From CAXTSE01 sp035554115 (lineage in GTDB: Bacteria > Actinomycetota > Actinomycetes > Actinomycetales > Microbacteriaceae), in assembly GCA_035554115.1 (NCBI GenBank), contig DATMIW010000013.1, positions 1-64,000 of the forward strand: a stretch of 64,000 nt of DNA, written 5' to 3'. A program made the translations under genes and the position numbers. Below are positions 8,670 through 17,766 of the stretch, piece by piece. How positions within the stretch are numbered: position 1 is the stretch's first letter; each line of letters opens with the position of its first letter. Under the pieces are notes generated by a model. That model searched no databases. It was not told the DNA's origin and saw only the letters and a list, made by a program, of their open reading frames with translations.

Positions 8670-9736
8670 TCATCTTCATTTACGGGACGACCGCAGAAGC
8701 AATCAAGATCGCGCCGGTCGCGCGTCGGCTTGAGAAGCGCGGCATCCCCTACGAGAGCTGGCTGACCCACCAGCACACAGATTCCCTGCGAAAGGTCCTG
8801 CCCGAGCTCGGGCTTGCTGCGCCCACGAGGATTATCGCCGATGGTCGACGCGGCAAGCCGCTTAAGAGCTCACGGGATGTTCTTTTTTGGATGTGGGACG
8901 TGGCGGCGTGGATGCTGAGGAACATCCGCGCGACCCGAAAGGCTCTGCCCCCGAGGTCGATAGTTGTGGTCCACGGCGACACGATCACCACTGTGCTCGG
9001 CGCGTTTATCGCTCGGCTGCTCAAAGTCCCCAGCGCCCATATCGAAGCCGGGCTGAGGTCAGGGAACTGGCGTCATCCGTTCCCCGAAGAGTTGGACCGT
9101 CGGATCGTTGGCAAGCTGGCGCGCATCCACTACACGCCATCCGAGGATGCCACCAAGAACCTGTCGAAGTCGGCGAACGTCGTGTTCACGCATGGCAATA
9201 CGGCGATCGATGCAGTGCTCGACCAGGGCCCTTCGGCAGCAAGCGATGAAGCCCCCTTCGGCGTCGTTCTCCTTCACCGGTTCGAATTCATATCCAACCC
9301 GCAACTCGTCACCTCCACCTTTGCGACCCTGGTAGCAGACAGCCCAGTGCCGCTCCGACTCATCACGGACGCCTATTCGGAGCACGGACTGCTGGCAACA
9401 TTGGGCACCTATGACGCGACTCGCCTCGTAGCGCAACCTAAGCTCAGCCACGATGAGTTCATCACCCTCTTGAAGAACGCGGCGTTCATCGTCACTGACT
9501 CCGGCGGTATCCAAGCGGAGGCTGCGTTGCTGGGTGTGCCGACGCTCGTCCACCGGAAGACGACCGAGCAGTCGGAGGGATTCGGCGCGAACATCGTGCT
9601 GTCGGAGTGGGACAACGAGAGGCTGTCAGCCTTCCTGCGCGATCACTCGTCCTATCGCCGACCTCTAGGCCGCCCACCCGTCTCGCCGTCAGACGTCATT
9701 GTCGACGACCTGGTCGCCCGCGGCTATGGCGCCTGA
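8666..9736 (+). CDS. WecB-like UDP-N-acetylglucosamine 2-epimerase family protein
   Basis: The start is a GTG overlapping the previous stop (GTGA), giving 356 residues. Family motifs are clear: HGDT (103-106), HIEAGLRS (125-132), PFPEELDR (138-145) and TDSGGIQAE (277-285). These line the UDP and active-site cleft of UDP-GlcNAc/ManNAc 2-epimerases. The N-terminal IFIYGTTAEAIKIAPV replaces the usual FGTRPEAIKxAP motif, and there is an unusual hydrophobic WMWDVAAWML stretch near residue 75, so it is a divergent member. It may supply UDP-ManNAc or act in a related hydrolysing reaction. It sits between a glycosyltransferase and a flippase in one operon. Confidence 0.82.
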   Translation: MIIFIYGTTAEAIKIAPVARRLEKRGIPYESWLTHQHTDSLRKVLPELGLAAPTRIIADGRRGKPLKSSRDVLFWMWDVAAWMLRNIRATRKALPPRSIVVVHGDTITTVLGAFIARLLKVPSAHIEAGLRSGNWRHPFPEELDRRIVGKLARIHYTPSEDATKNLSKSANVVFTHGNTAIDAVLDQGPSAASDEAPFGVVLLHRFEFISNPQLVTSTFATLVADSPVPLRLITDAYSEHGLLATLGTYDATRLVAQPKLSHDEFITLLKNAAFIVTDSGGIQAEAALLGVPTLVHRKTTEQSEGFGANIVLSEWDNERLSAFLRDHSSYRRPLGRPPVSPSDVIVDDLVARGYGA

Positions 9737-11012
9737 GGCAAGCGACCCTGACGCCCAAGAGGGGCGCCCTAAAACCCTCGTCGAGAGGCACGGACGCGCA
9801 CTGATCGAGGTCGCTCTCGCGAGCGGCTTTGGAATCTTAGCGTCGGCCGGGTTCCAGGTCGTGGCGACCCGTGGCCTCGGGCCGAAGGAATTCGGGCTTC
9901 TCGCAGCTTTCCTGGCCCTGATCAACATCGCGGCGATCGGTAGCGCCGCCCTCCGCAACTCGGTAGCCGTGACAATCGCGAGCGCGCCCGCATCGGCAAC
10001 AACCAGGATCGGACGGCGAATTGACAGCTCCCTGATTGAGGCCCTGGCGCTCGGTGGCATCTTCGCCGTTGGCCTCATCGCGGCGTCACCCTGGCTTGCT
10101 GGTTCGCTGCAGTCGAGCCCGGTCGCCCTCGCCGTAACCGCCGCCACGATCGTGCCGTACTTTCTTTTCGCGCGTGGCCTCGGCATTCTTCAAGGACGAG
10201 GTCGTTCTCGAGCCGTCGTCTGGTGGTCCACGGGTGCCCAGTTTGTTCAGCTCATTCTCGCCGTTTTGGCACTCGCGCTGGGTTACGGAGCTGTTGGCAT
10301 CCTGGTCGTGTTCCTCGTTTCAGTCCTCGTCGCGACCATCGGATCCGGGTACCAGACGCGCCACCTCATGTCGCCCGTCACGACCCGGCCCTTTGAGATC
10401 GACAGCATGGTCGTTGTTGCTTTGACCATCGCGTTCGCCTGGCTCACCAACGTCGATGTGATCCTGGTGAAGGCCGGTGCCGCCGACCTGCTCGCTGGGT
10501 CTTACGCGGCAGCCGCTGTGCTCGTCAAGACGACCCTGATTCTCCCCGCCACCTTGTCGCTATATCTTCTCCCGCGATTCGTCGGCAGCCGGGGGAATGT
10601 CGCATTGACCCGGCTCGGCGTCCGGCTAACCCTGCTCTTTACTTTCCTCGGCGGGGTCGTGATACTCGCCGTTCTTACCCTCGGCGGGGGACTCATCGTC
10701 CCCCTGCTCTATGGTCCGGGGTACCAACTGACCATTAGTTTGTTGCCGTGGTTGTGCCTCATGTGGCTTCCTTGGGCAATGACGCAGGCGATTCTGGTGC
10801 GCATCACGTCGATCTCATCGAAGGTCGGACTGGCGATCCTCGGCGGGGCGATGGTTGCGCAGTGGGTCGGTTGCAATCTCGTCCTCCCCAACATTCAGGC
10901 GATGATTGCCGTGAACACCTCGATCGGAGTCGTGAGCTTCGTCGCCTTGTTCCTGGTTCACCATCGTCACGCCCAACGCATCCCCGAGGATGTACCGACG
11001 GTGGAGGACTAG
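9726..11012 (+). CDS. Wzx-like oligosaccharide flippase (MOP superfamily)
   Basis: I chose the ATG at 9726, which overlaps the preceding gene by 11 bases; it gives 428 residues. The protein has about twelve hydrophobic helices. Its N-terminal segment RGLGPKEFGLLAAFLAL and a central region NVDVILVKAGAADLLAGSYAAA are typical of polysaccharide biosynthesis flippases that move undecaprenyl-linked repeat units across the membrane. It ends the GT2-WecB-flippase operon and would work with one of the two Wzy-like proteins at the start of the window. The 3' end overlaps the convergent DUF2304 gene by 4 bases. Confidence 0.82.
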   Translation: MAPEASDPDAQEGRPKTLVERHGRALIEVALASGFGILASAGFQVVATRGLGPKEFGLLAAFLALINIAAIGSAALRNSVAVTIASAPASATTRIGRRIDSSLIEALALGGIFAVGLIAASPWLAGSLQSSPVALAVTAATIVPYFLFARGLGILQGRGRSRAVVWWSTGAQFVQLILAVLALALGYGAVGILVVFLVSVLVATIGSGYQTRHLMSPVTTRPFEIDSMVVVALTIAFAWLTNVDVILVKAGAADLLAGSYAAAAVLVKTTLILPATLSLYLLPRFVGSRGNVALTRLGVRLTLLFTFLGGVVILAVLTLGGGLIVPLLYGPGYQLTISLLPWLCLMWLPWAMTQAILVRITSISSKVGLAILGGAMVAQWVGCNLVLPNIQAMIAVNTSIGVVSFVALFLVHHRHAQRIPEDVPTVED

Positions 11013-11377
11013 GAGCCGGCCTTGCCTTCTCGCTCACGCATTTCCTGTACTTCAAGATCGAGAATGGCGACCCGCTCAGCAAGCGCCCTCGTTTTACTCT
11101 CGAGTCGTGTGAGTTCCGAGCTGTGCTGGAGACCGACAAGAAACAACGTCGCGATCGAGACGAAGAAGACGAGATTGACCGGCAATCCGATTCCCACCAG
11201 CGAAGCGGCCCACACGAGGGTGTCGGGAAAAATGCCAGCTACAAGCGCGAGAACACCGGCAATCAGCCACCACATGGCGTGACGCTCGCGAAGTTGACGC
11301 CGCCGCAGTAACTCGATGACGACGATCAATACGATGATCGCCGCTGCTATCCCAAATACGTAGGTCCTCACGTTCAT
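11009..11377 (-). CDS. Small DUF2304 membrane protein
   Basis: The ATG at 11377 overlaps the stop of the upstream glycosyltransferase (TAATG), giving 122 residues. It has three predicted membrane helices (about 5-23, 35-58 and 65-85) followed by an amphipathic, charged tail (about 88-118) likely to form a coiled coil. Small DUF2304 proteins are commonly encoded next to DPM-type family 2 glycosyltransferases, as here, and probably form a membrane complex with them. No catalytic residues are apparent. Confidence 0.8.
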   Translation of the reverse strand: MNVRTYVFGIAAAIIVLIVVIELLRRRQLRERHAMWWLIAGVLALVAGIFPDTLVWAASLVGIGLPVNLVFFVSIATLFLVGLQHSSELTRLESKTRALAERVAILDLEVQEMREREGKAGS

Positions 11378-12102
11378 TAGCCCACGACCCGATAAGTCGA
11401 AGAGGGCCGAACATAGGCAAACACCAGGGCAACGACTGCTCGCACGAGGTACGTAGCTGCTTTGACAGGGTTGTGAGACGGCGTACCTGCCTGCCTCACT
11501 CTCATCGAAACGGGTATCTGCCGAATCGTCAGACCCGCACGGGCTGCGATGACGAGAGATTCGACGGTGTCCCCCAGATACTCCGCGGGGTAGTGCTCCG
11601 CAAACAGAGCAATCGCTCGGGGACCGGAGGCGCGGTAGCCGGAGGTGGTGTCGGTCAGACTGGTCTTCGACGAGATGCTCACCACCACGGCGAGGCATTT
11701 CATCGCCCAGCTACGCGGCCCTCGAACGCGGTAGTCCCCTTCTCCGGCGAACCGTGCACCGAGCACTAGGTCGGCATGGTCGAGCTGCTCAAGAAGAACC
11801 GGCACGCTGCTCGGGTCGTGCTGTCCATCAGCATCGATTTGCACGACGGTGGTGTAGCCGTTCTCGAGCGCAAACCTAAAGCCCACCCGAACGGCGCCGC
11901 CGACGCCGAGGTTGAAGGGAAGGGTCGCGACCCGCGCTCCGGCGCGCCTCGCCACGTCACTCGTCGCGTCACTGGAACCGTCGTCGACGACCAGCACGTT
12001 CACCCCATGCAGCTTGGTAAAGACTTCTTCGACGACCTGCCCCACCGATTGCGCCTCATTGAATGCGGGCATCACGATGAGAGTTCGATCGAGAGGCGGC
12101 AT
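11377..12102 (-). CDS. DPM-type family 2 glycosyltransferase
   Basis: This 241-residue GT-A enzyme has the nucleotide-sugar motif VVDDGSSDAT (about 38-47) and the metal-binding DADGQHD (90-96) found in dolichyl/polyprenyl-phosphate sugar synthases. Like those enzymes it would transfer a sugar from a nucleotide donor to polyprenyl phosphate on the cytoplasmic face. It lacks its own membrane helices; the translationally coupled DUF2304 protein probably supplies the anchor. The gene starts 30 bases downstream of the end of a large glycosyltransferase on the same strand, so they are likely co-transcribed. Confidence 0.85.
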   Translation of the reverse strand: MPPLDRTLIVMPAFNEAQSVGQVVEEVFTKLHGVNVLVVDDGSSDATSDVARRAGARVATLPFNLGVGGAVRVGFRFALENGYTTVVQIDADGQHDPSSVPVLLEQLDHADLVLGARFAGEGDYRVRGPRSWAMKCLAVVVSISSKTSLTDTTSGYRASGPRAIALFAEHYPAEYLGDTVESLVIAARAGLTIRQIPVSMRVRQAGTPSHNPVKAATYLVRAVVALVFAYVRPSSTYRVVG

Positions 12103-12132
12103 GGGCAGATCCTACCAACCGTCGCACCGCGG

Positions 12133-14598
12133 CTATCGCCGAGTCATCCGACGGCGAACCTTCTCGACTACGACTCGTGGCCCGGAGGTTCGCAAATAGA
12201 AGAGGACGCGCTCGAGATCGTGCCGCACTCCGTATCGTCGCCGGCGCCGAACCCTTGAGCGCGGCGCATCGCCAGCTGCGTTGTCTCGCGCGTGCCGTGC
12301 CTCAGCAACGAATGCGATGAGCGGTGAGAGCGCGCGTTGCCAAAAATAGCGTTCGCGGACCCGGCCGATGTTGCCGCGCACCTCGGCGACAAACTTCTCA
12401 TCGAACAGAATTTTCTCGAGCGCATCAGCGAGCTGCTCCACGTTCTCTGCCTCGACCACGACACCGAGTCCCTCTGCTTCAACAAGTTCCGCGAAATGGT
12501 CACCGGCAGTGACCACCATGGGCAATCCCGCCCACAGATAGTCGAGGATCCGGGTGCGAAACGAGAAGGTCGTCTCTATATGCGAGAAGTGGGTGCTGAC
12601 CCCCGCGTCAGCTTCGGTGAGGTAGTTCTGACGATCCGAATAGTCGACCCAGGAATCATTGAAGAACACCGAGCGATCGAGGGCCCCCAGCTCGGCCGCC
12701 AGTGCCCGTGACTGGCCAACGATCGCCATTTCCGGCACGCCGGGGTGCGGGTGCTTGGTGCCCTGGAAAAACAGTCGCACTCCATCTCGCCGTTCCGCGA
12801 GCAGGGCTACTGCACGAATGAGAGTCGCCGGATCGAACCAGTTGTAGAGGCCACCGCTCCACAGCAGCAGCTTGTCGTCAGCGCCAACGCCAGGCAGCAC
12901 CCCCTTGAGGACGTCGCGTTCGTGCACGGGTGGGGTACTCGGCAGACCAAAGGGAACAACGCTGATGAGGCCGTCCAAGTCTGGATCGCCAACATAAGTC
13001 TTGGGGTTTATGCGCCCAAGGGCGGCCAGCTGACCCAGCCAGAACATCCTCTGCCGGTCGGATGCTGCGAGGAAGAAGTCGCCGCGCTCCAGCTGCTCGT
13101 TCAGCACTTCCGTGGCATCCCGGACCTGGCTGCTCCACTGCTCAGCTGGTAGTTCGCGCCCCTGCTCTAGCTGTTCGAGGTGCATGGGATCGTAGATGTC
13201 AACGACGAGAATCTTGCTGCTGGACCGAAGGCTTTCAAAGACCGCCATCGCGTGCCCCTGGAATACGATCACGTCCGCCCAAGCCTCGAATTTCGCAAAT
13301 GCTCGGTCGTCGCCTGGCGAGACGTGGGTGACCTGGAACGGCGCCGCGAGCCCCTCATCCACACCGGTGAGACTTACGAGTACGACGGAATTGCCCGCGT
13401 CGGCCAACGATTCTGAAATATTCCAGGCGCGAATGGCGGGTCCGGCTAGCTTCGCGCCAATCGGATCCCCGGTAACAACGACGACCTTCGTAGTGTCCGG
13501 CACCTCGAGCAAGTCGAATGTGGACACGAGGTTCTCATAGCCGTGGAGGTAGCGCTCCTCCTGGAGGACAGGAGCGTCGAGTTCACCGAACAGCATCCGA
13601 ATCCGTGACTCAGGGACGACACGTGACGATTGGATCTGAGCTCGCGCCCGTGCGAGCTCAGGGAGCTGCTCGACAAATTGATCGATCGCGTACATGGAGG
13701 CGACGGCACCGCGATCCACCAGCATCTCCGATTCGTCGTCGGCACCACGCCGGAGGTCGAACGATTCCGAATCGAGGTGACCGCGCGTGACGGCGCGACG
13801 AATCGACAAACCCATCGCGGCTGGAAGAGCGTCGGCAATGTACTTGTCGCCTGCATTCTTATAGAGAGTGAAAAGTGCATTGCGTTCAAGCAGATAGGTC
13901 TCTTTGAACGAACCGAATGCACTCATCGAGGCGTGGTGCTTGTGGAAGGCCAGCGACCCCGGTACGTAGCGATAGCGCCACCCAGCGAGATTGAGACGCC
14001 AGCCGAGATCGACGTCCTCGAAGAACATGAAGAATCGCTCGTCGAAACCCCGCAATTCATCCCAAACCGAGCGGCGCACAAACATTGCCGAACCGGTGCC
14101 GAACAGAACATCAGCGGCGACATCAGGGACCCGCGGCGGTCGCTCGGCCGTGAAGGGTTTGTATCCCATCCCATACCAGGTCATCGCCGAGCCGATGTAG
14201 TCGACCAGCTCTCCATCCCAATCCAGCACCTTGCTCGCCACTGCTCCGATGCCGGCGTCTTCGCCGAATACGGCCATTGCCGCACGGATCCAGCCGGGAT
14301 CAGGCTTCGCATCGTTGTTGAGAAGTGCGATGACCTCACCCGTGGATGCGGCGACACCTCGGTTGCACCCGCCGGCGAATCCTTCGTTGGTGCGTGAGAT
14401 GACGAGTTTCACGTGGGGCGCTTCACGCTTGAGTCGGGCAACACTGTCGTCACCCGACGCATTCTCGACCACGACGATTTCGAGCAGCTCCTGCGGCCAG
14501 TCGAGGTCGCCAAGCCGCGCGATCGCCTCGAGCGTGTCGTCAACACCCCGGAAGTTCACGAGGATGACAGAAACCGCACCTGTACGGTAGCCAGGCAT
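12133..14598 (-). CDS. Bifunctional GT2-GT4 glycosyltransferase
   Basis: An AAAGGA four bases before the ATG at 14598 favours this start over one 36 bases upstream; the product is 821 residues. Residues about 8-270 form a GT2 domain with VVENAS, the metal-site NNDA (94-97) and FFEDVDLGWR (about 192-201), as in rhamnosyltransferases. From about 371 a second domain begins with VVVTGDPIGAKLAGPAIRAW and continues with LLWSGGLYNWFDP and a C-terminal ETTFSFRTRILDYLWAGLP segment, typical of GT4/GT-B retaining transferases. One protein could therefore add two sugars in sequence. A second GT2-GT4 fusion is at 29696-31924. Confidence 0.82.
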   Translation of the reverse strand: MPGYRTGAVSVILVNFRGVDDTLEAIARLGDLDWPQELLEIVVVENASGDDSVARLKREAPHVKLVISRTNEGFAGGCNRGVAASTGEVIALLNNDAKPDPGWIRAAMAVFGEDAGIGAVASKVLDWDGELVDYIGSAMTWYGMGYKPFTAERPPRVPDVAADVLFGTGSAMFVRRSVWDELRGFDERFFMFFEDVDLGWRLNLAGWRYRYVPGSLAFHKHHASMSAFGSFKETYLLERNALFTLYKNAGDKYIADALPAAMGLSIRRAVTRGHLDSESFDLRRGADDESEMLVDRGAVASMYAIDQFVEQLPELARARAQIQSSRVVPESRIRMLFGELDAPVLQEERYLHGYENLVSTFDLLEVPDTTKVVVVTGDPIGAKLAGPAIRAWNISESLADAGNSVVLVSLTGVDEGLAAPFQVTHVSPGDDRAFAKFEAWADVIVFQGHAMAVFESLRSSSKILVVDIYDPMHLEQLEQGRELPAEQWSSQVRDATEVLNEQLERGDFFLAASDRQRMFWLGQLAALGRINPKTYVGDPDLDGLISVVPFGLPSTPPVHERDVLKGVLPGVGADDKLLLWSGGLYNWFDPATLIRAVALLAERRDGVRLFFQGTKHPHPGVPEMAIVGQSRALAAELGALDRSVFFNDSWVDYSDRQNYLTEADAGVSTHFSHIETTFSFRTRILDYLWAGLPMVVTAGDHFAELVEAEGLGVVVEAENVEQLADALEKILFDEKFVAEVRGNIGRVRERYFWQRALSPLIAFVAEARHARDNAAGDAPRSRVRRRRRYGVRHDLERVLFYLRTSGPRVVVEKVRRRMTRR

Positions 14599-14646
14599 CG
14601 GGTCCTTTCGATCCAGCAAACGGGGCCCCCCCATCGTAGCAATCTG

Positions 14647-16212
14647 CTAGCGACGGCGAACTCGTTGTACGGCATCCCCGATTGCACGGAGCGGGCTCGT
14701 CACTCGCCAACTCGTGCTGCGGTAAACCTCCGCGAGCTCACCCGAATCGAAGCGTGACTGCGACATCGCCGCGAGTGCCAATGCCGATCCCGGAGGAAGC
14801 ACCAACGGCATCCCATCCAGCTTTGAACGGACCGCCTGCATGTCCCGCCCCCATCGAGCCTCGTCGTGGACCGAGTACGAGTCGCCGCCTGACACCCATC
14901 GGCGGTAAATAGCTGTGAGGTGCGGGATATCGACGACACCAAGAAGTGCAGCACCTCTCAGAATCAAATCCCAGTCCTCGCAGACCTCAAGGGTTTCGTC
15001 TGCCCCACCTAGGCGAGCGAGCGCTACCCGCGGGAATGCGATCGCCATGAAGGGGGTCATGTTGACTCGCAAATGATCGGCGAGGTCGAAGATGGGCGGG
15101 TACGGGCATGTGACTTCAGAGATTGTGGCGTGGCCCGTCACGGCGCCCGGCCAGTCGGCCATTGCGACCTGCTGCACACCAACCACCGCACGCACCAAGC
15201 TCCCCGGCGCGGCTTCGGCTGCGGTAAGGAACCGCTCGACCCAGCGCGACGCCACAACGTCATCGTCATCGAGGACTGCCACGTGCGAGCCAAGCGCAGC
15301 TCCGAAGCCGACGTTGAGCGGGCGGGCACGCGTGCCCCCCGATGCGACCATCAATCGCGTTCGCTGGCGCAGCCATTCAGGCTGCTCGGTGACGAGATTC
15401 TCGACGTCAACCAATTCAATGTCGTGCCCAACAAGCAGGAGTTCGAAGCGGTCATCAGTCTGTCCGGCGAGACACAGGAGCGCTTCTCGCAGCGCTTCAG
15501 GACGATGCAGTTGCGTGCGCATCACGACCGACAGAAGCGGTTGCGTTGATGAGCTAATGGTCGACCCGATGGCGTCAGCGGCGACCTCATCCACGAGGTG
15601 CACCGCGCGTTCAAGCAACGAGGTTTTTGGCACGGCAGCGGGAACCGAATCAGCCCGATGGCCGGGCTCACGCGCTACGTCGCACATCACGACCGCCTCA
15701 GGATGGATCACCGCAGAGACACGAGTACTCGCAAGTTCCTCAGCGGCCGCCAAGACACACGGGACGTCGGCAAACTCGAGGAGCCCCTCGTGGGTGGATT
15801 TGTTGTCGAAGGGTAGCGTTCGCGCCGCGACCGCTACCGGTGTTCTTTCATATGCGGTCAATAGCCGTGTGACGGTGCTCGCGAGAATCAATGCGTCCGG
15901 AGCCACCGCAAGAACCAGGGTGTCGTTGTCGATCACATCAGCGGAGAGGCTCGCCCAAGCATCGTCGCCCGTATCGAGATCGACGACAGAGAGGCTGCCA
16001 CCCGAGGACCGTGCGTCCTCTGTTGCCGCGGTCACCTCGTGAGCTGGCAAAGACGCGGTGCACCCCACCTTGATCCGCCACCTGACCCCTACTTCTTGGG
16101 TGCCAACGTTGAGCGCGTAGATCAGCGCCGCACACCACCGCGCAAAATCCACCCCATCATCGCGCCGCAACGACAGGGCGACGAGGGTGCGGTTGTGTCT
16201 CGAGGAGTCCAT
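14647..16212 (-). CDS. Family 2 glycosyltransferase with a degenerate N-terminal GT-A-like half
   Basis: The frame is open to 16350, but the protein-like sequence starts at the ATG at 16212, giving 521 residues; no strong ribosome-binding site distinguishes the candidates. The C-terminal half (from about 224) is a GT2 domain with LLSVVMRTQ, VLDDDDVV (about 313-320) and a CEDWDLILR acceptor-side motif. The N-terminal half looks like a worn GT-A fold without a clear DxD, so it may be structural. The divergent dehydratase gene begins about 150 bases away. Confidence 0.72.
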   Translation of the reverse strand: MDSSRHNRTLVALSLRRDDGVDFARWCAALIYALNVGTQEVGVRWRIKVGCTASLPAHEVTAATEDARSSGGSLSVVDLDTGDDAWASLSADVIDNDTLVLAVAPDALILASTVTRLLTAYERTPVAVAARTLPFDNKSTHEGLLEFADVPCVLAAAEELASTRVSAVIHPEAVVMCDVAREPGHRADSVPAAVPKTSLLERAVHLVDEVAADAIGSTISSSTQPLLSVVMRTQLHRPEALREALLCLAGQTDDRFELLLVGHDIELVDVENLVTEQPEWLRQRTRLMVASGGTRARPLNVGFGAALGSHVAVLDDDDVVASRWVERFLTAAEAAPGSLVRAVVGVQQVAMADWPGAVTGHATISEVTCPYPPIFDLADHLRVNMTPFMAIAFPRVALARLGGADETLEVCEDWDLILRGAALLGVVDIPHLTAIYRRWVSGGDSYSVHDEARWGRDMQAVRSKLDGMPLVLPPGSALALAAMSQSRFDSGELAEVYRSTSWRVTSPLRAIGDAVQRVRRR

Positions 16213-16365
16213 ATGCTTCGCGTGCGGTCGGTGGCCGGTTCCGTCCAGCCTAGTGACCAGTGCAGAGACTCCCAGTACTCGCGTGGCTGCCGTGCGCGAA
16301 GACGCAACTACCATGGTGTCGGCGTCGTCCGCGCGGCGCCCGCCCGCCAACCGAAACGGATCGCC

Positions 16366-17766
16366 ATGTCAGATGCCAACGAGAAACGGGCCCGCGGCAA
16401 GCGTGTGCTCATCGCGGGAGCAGGAACGGCCGGTCAAAGTCTCGCCACCGATGTCACGGCTACCGGGGATTTCGTGGTGGGATTCCTCGACGATGCAGAG
16501 GCCGGAACGCAGGTCTTAGGCCGTCTGGCCGATGTCGCGACCGTGACCCTGAATCACGCCATCGACGTAGTGTACTTCGCCATCCCCACGGCCCCCGCCG
16601 AGGTGCTCAGAGCCTTCGTGGTGGCAACGCCGCGCGACCGGGTGGAACTCGCGATCGTCCCGCGCACGTATCGAGTGGTGTCGCGAGAACGGGTCTCCAT
16701 CTCCGATCTCACGGACATTGACGTGCTGGACATGGTCGGACGCGCACCGGTCAAGCACGACATGGACGACGCTCGCGCCTCAATCGCAGGCCGGAGAGTA
16801 ATGGTCACAGGTGCCGCTGGCTCGATCGGATCCCGCCTCGCCACCCAATTGCACGTGCTCGACCCCGAACTTGTCGTGTGCGTCGACCGCTCCGAAAGTG
16901 GCGTGTTTCACCTCGGGCAGTCGTTGAGGGACATCCCGAATTATCGACTCGAAATCGGTGATGTCCAGTCCGAGCAGCGGATTGCACAATTGATGGCTCA
17001 GCACCGACCCGAGATCCTGTTCCATGTCGCGGCATACAAGCATGTGCCCCTCATGCAAGACAATCCCGTTGAGGCGTTTAACAACAATGTGTGGGGCACC
17101 CTCAACATGCTCCAGCAGGCAGAGAGTCAAGGCATAGAACGAGTCGTCTATGTTTCAACGGACAAGGCCGTGCACCCTACGAATGTCATGGGCGCTACCA
17201 AGCGCATCGGCGAGCTCCTGCTGCGCGACCTCGCCGCACGTGACACAGGCACCAAGTTCACCGCGGTTCGCTTCGGCAACGTGCTTGAAAGCGAGGGAAG
17301 CGTCATGCAGACCTTCCGCCGCCAGCTGCAGCAGCGGAAGAACCTGACGGTCACGGACCCCGAGGTGACCCGCTACTTCATGACAATTGATGAAGCGAGC
17401 CAGCTCGTCATCCAGACGGCCTCCCGTGGCTCGCAAGGAGACCTCTTCGTGCTCGACATGGGCGATCCGATCCGCGTGTACGACCTTGCACAGGGCCTTA
17501 TTGCGGCGGTTGATCCGAGCCTCGGAATCGACGTCATCGGTTTGCGCCCCGGTGAGAAAATGTACGAAGAACTGAGCTACGAAACGAGCTCGGTCGACAC
17601 CACCTCCCATCCGAAGGTATTCATCGTCACCGAACTCGATTCGCAAGAGCCTGGCGAAACGTTGCGCTGGGTCGAAGGCTTGCTCGAGCGCACCCGCAAC
17701 TATTCAATCGACGGCGACGAACTCAAGGACGAGATGCGCCGATTCGGTTTCGACGCGATGCAATGA
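16366..17766 (+). CDS. Soluble FlaA1/CapD-like NDP-sugar 4,6-dehydratase
   Basis: This 466-residue enzyme begins at the ATG at 16366. An N-terminal nucleotide-binding domain with LIAGAGTAGQ (about 15-24) resembles the CoA_binding domain of CapD/WbpM proteins, and the SDR domain follows with TGAAGSIG (148-155), STDKA (264-268) and MGATKR (275-280). In this family the S-M-K set replaces S-Y-K; members remove water from UDP-GlcNAc to give a 4-keto-6-deoxy sugar. The four membrane helices usual before this region in CapD/WbpM are absent, so it should be cytoplasmic. Its stop overlaps the next epimerase gene. Confidence 0.84.
   Translation: MSDANEKRARGKRVLIAGAGTAGQSLATDVTATGDFVVGFLDDAEAGTQVLGRLADVATVTLNHAIDVVYFAIPTAPAEVLRAFVVATPRDRVELAIVPRTYRVVSRERVSISDLTDIDVLDMVGRAPVKHDMDDARASIAGRRVMVTGAAGSIGSRLATQLHVLDPELVVCVDRSESGVFHLGQSLRDIPNYRLEIGDVQSEQRIAQLMAQHRPEILFHVAAYKHVPLMQDNPVEAFNNNVWGTLNMLQQAESQGIERVVYVSTDKAVHPTNVMGATKRIGELLLRDLAARDTGTKFTAVRFGNVLESEGSVMQTFRRQLQQRKNLTVTDPEVTRYFMTIDEASQLVIQTASRGSQGDLFVLDMGDPIRVYDLAQGLIAAVDPSLGIDVIGLRPGEKMYEELSYETSSVDTTSHPKVFIVTELDSQEPGETLRWVEGLLERTRNYSIDGDELKDEMRRFGFDAMQ

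Noticed and set aside
9699..9725. Earlier ATG for the flippase at 9699
   Set aside because: It would lengthen the overlap with the WecB-like gene to 38 bases; ATG 9726 starts a protein of normal form with a short overlap.
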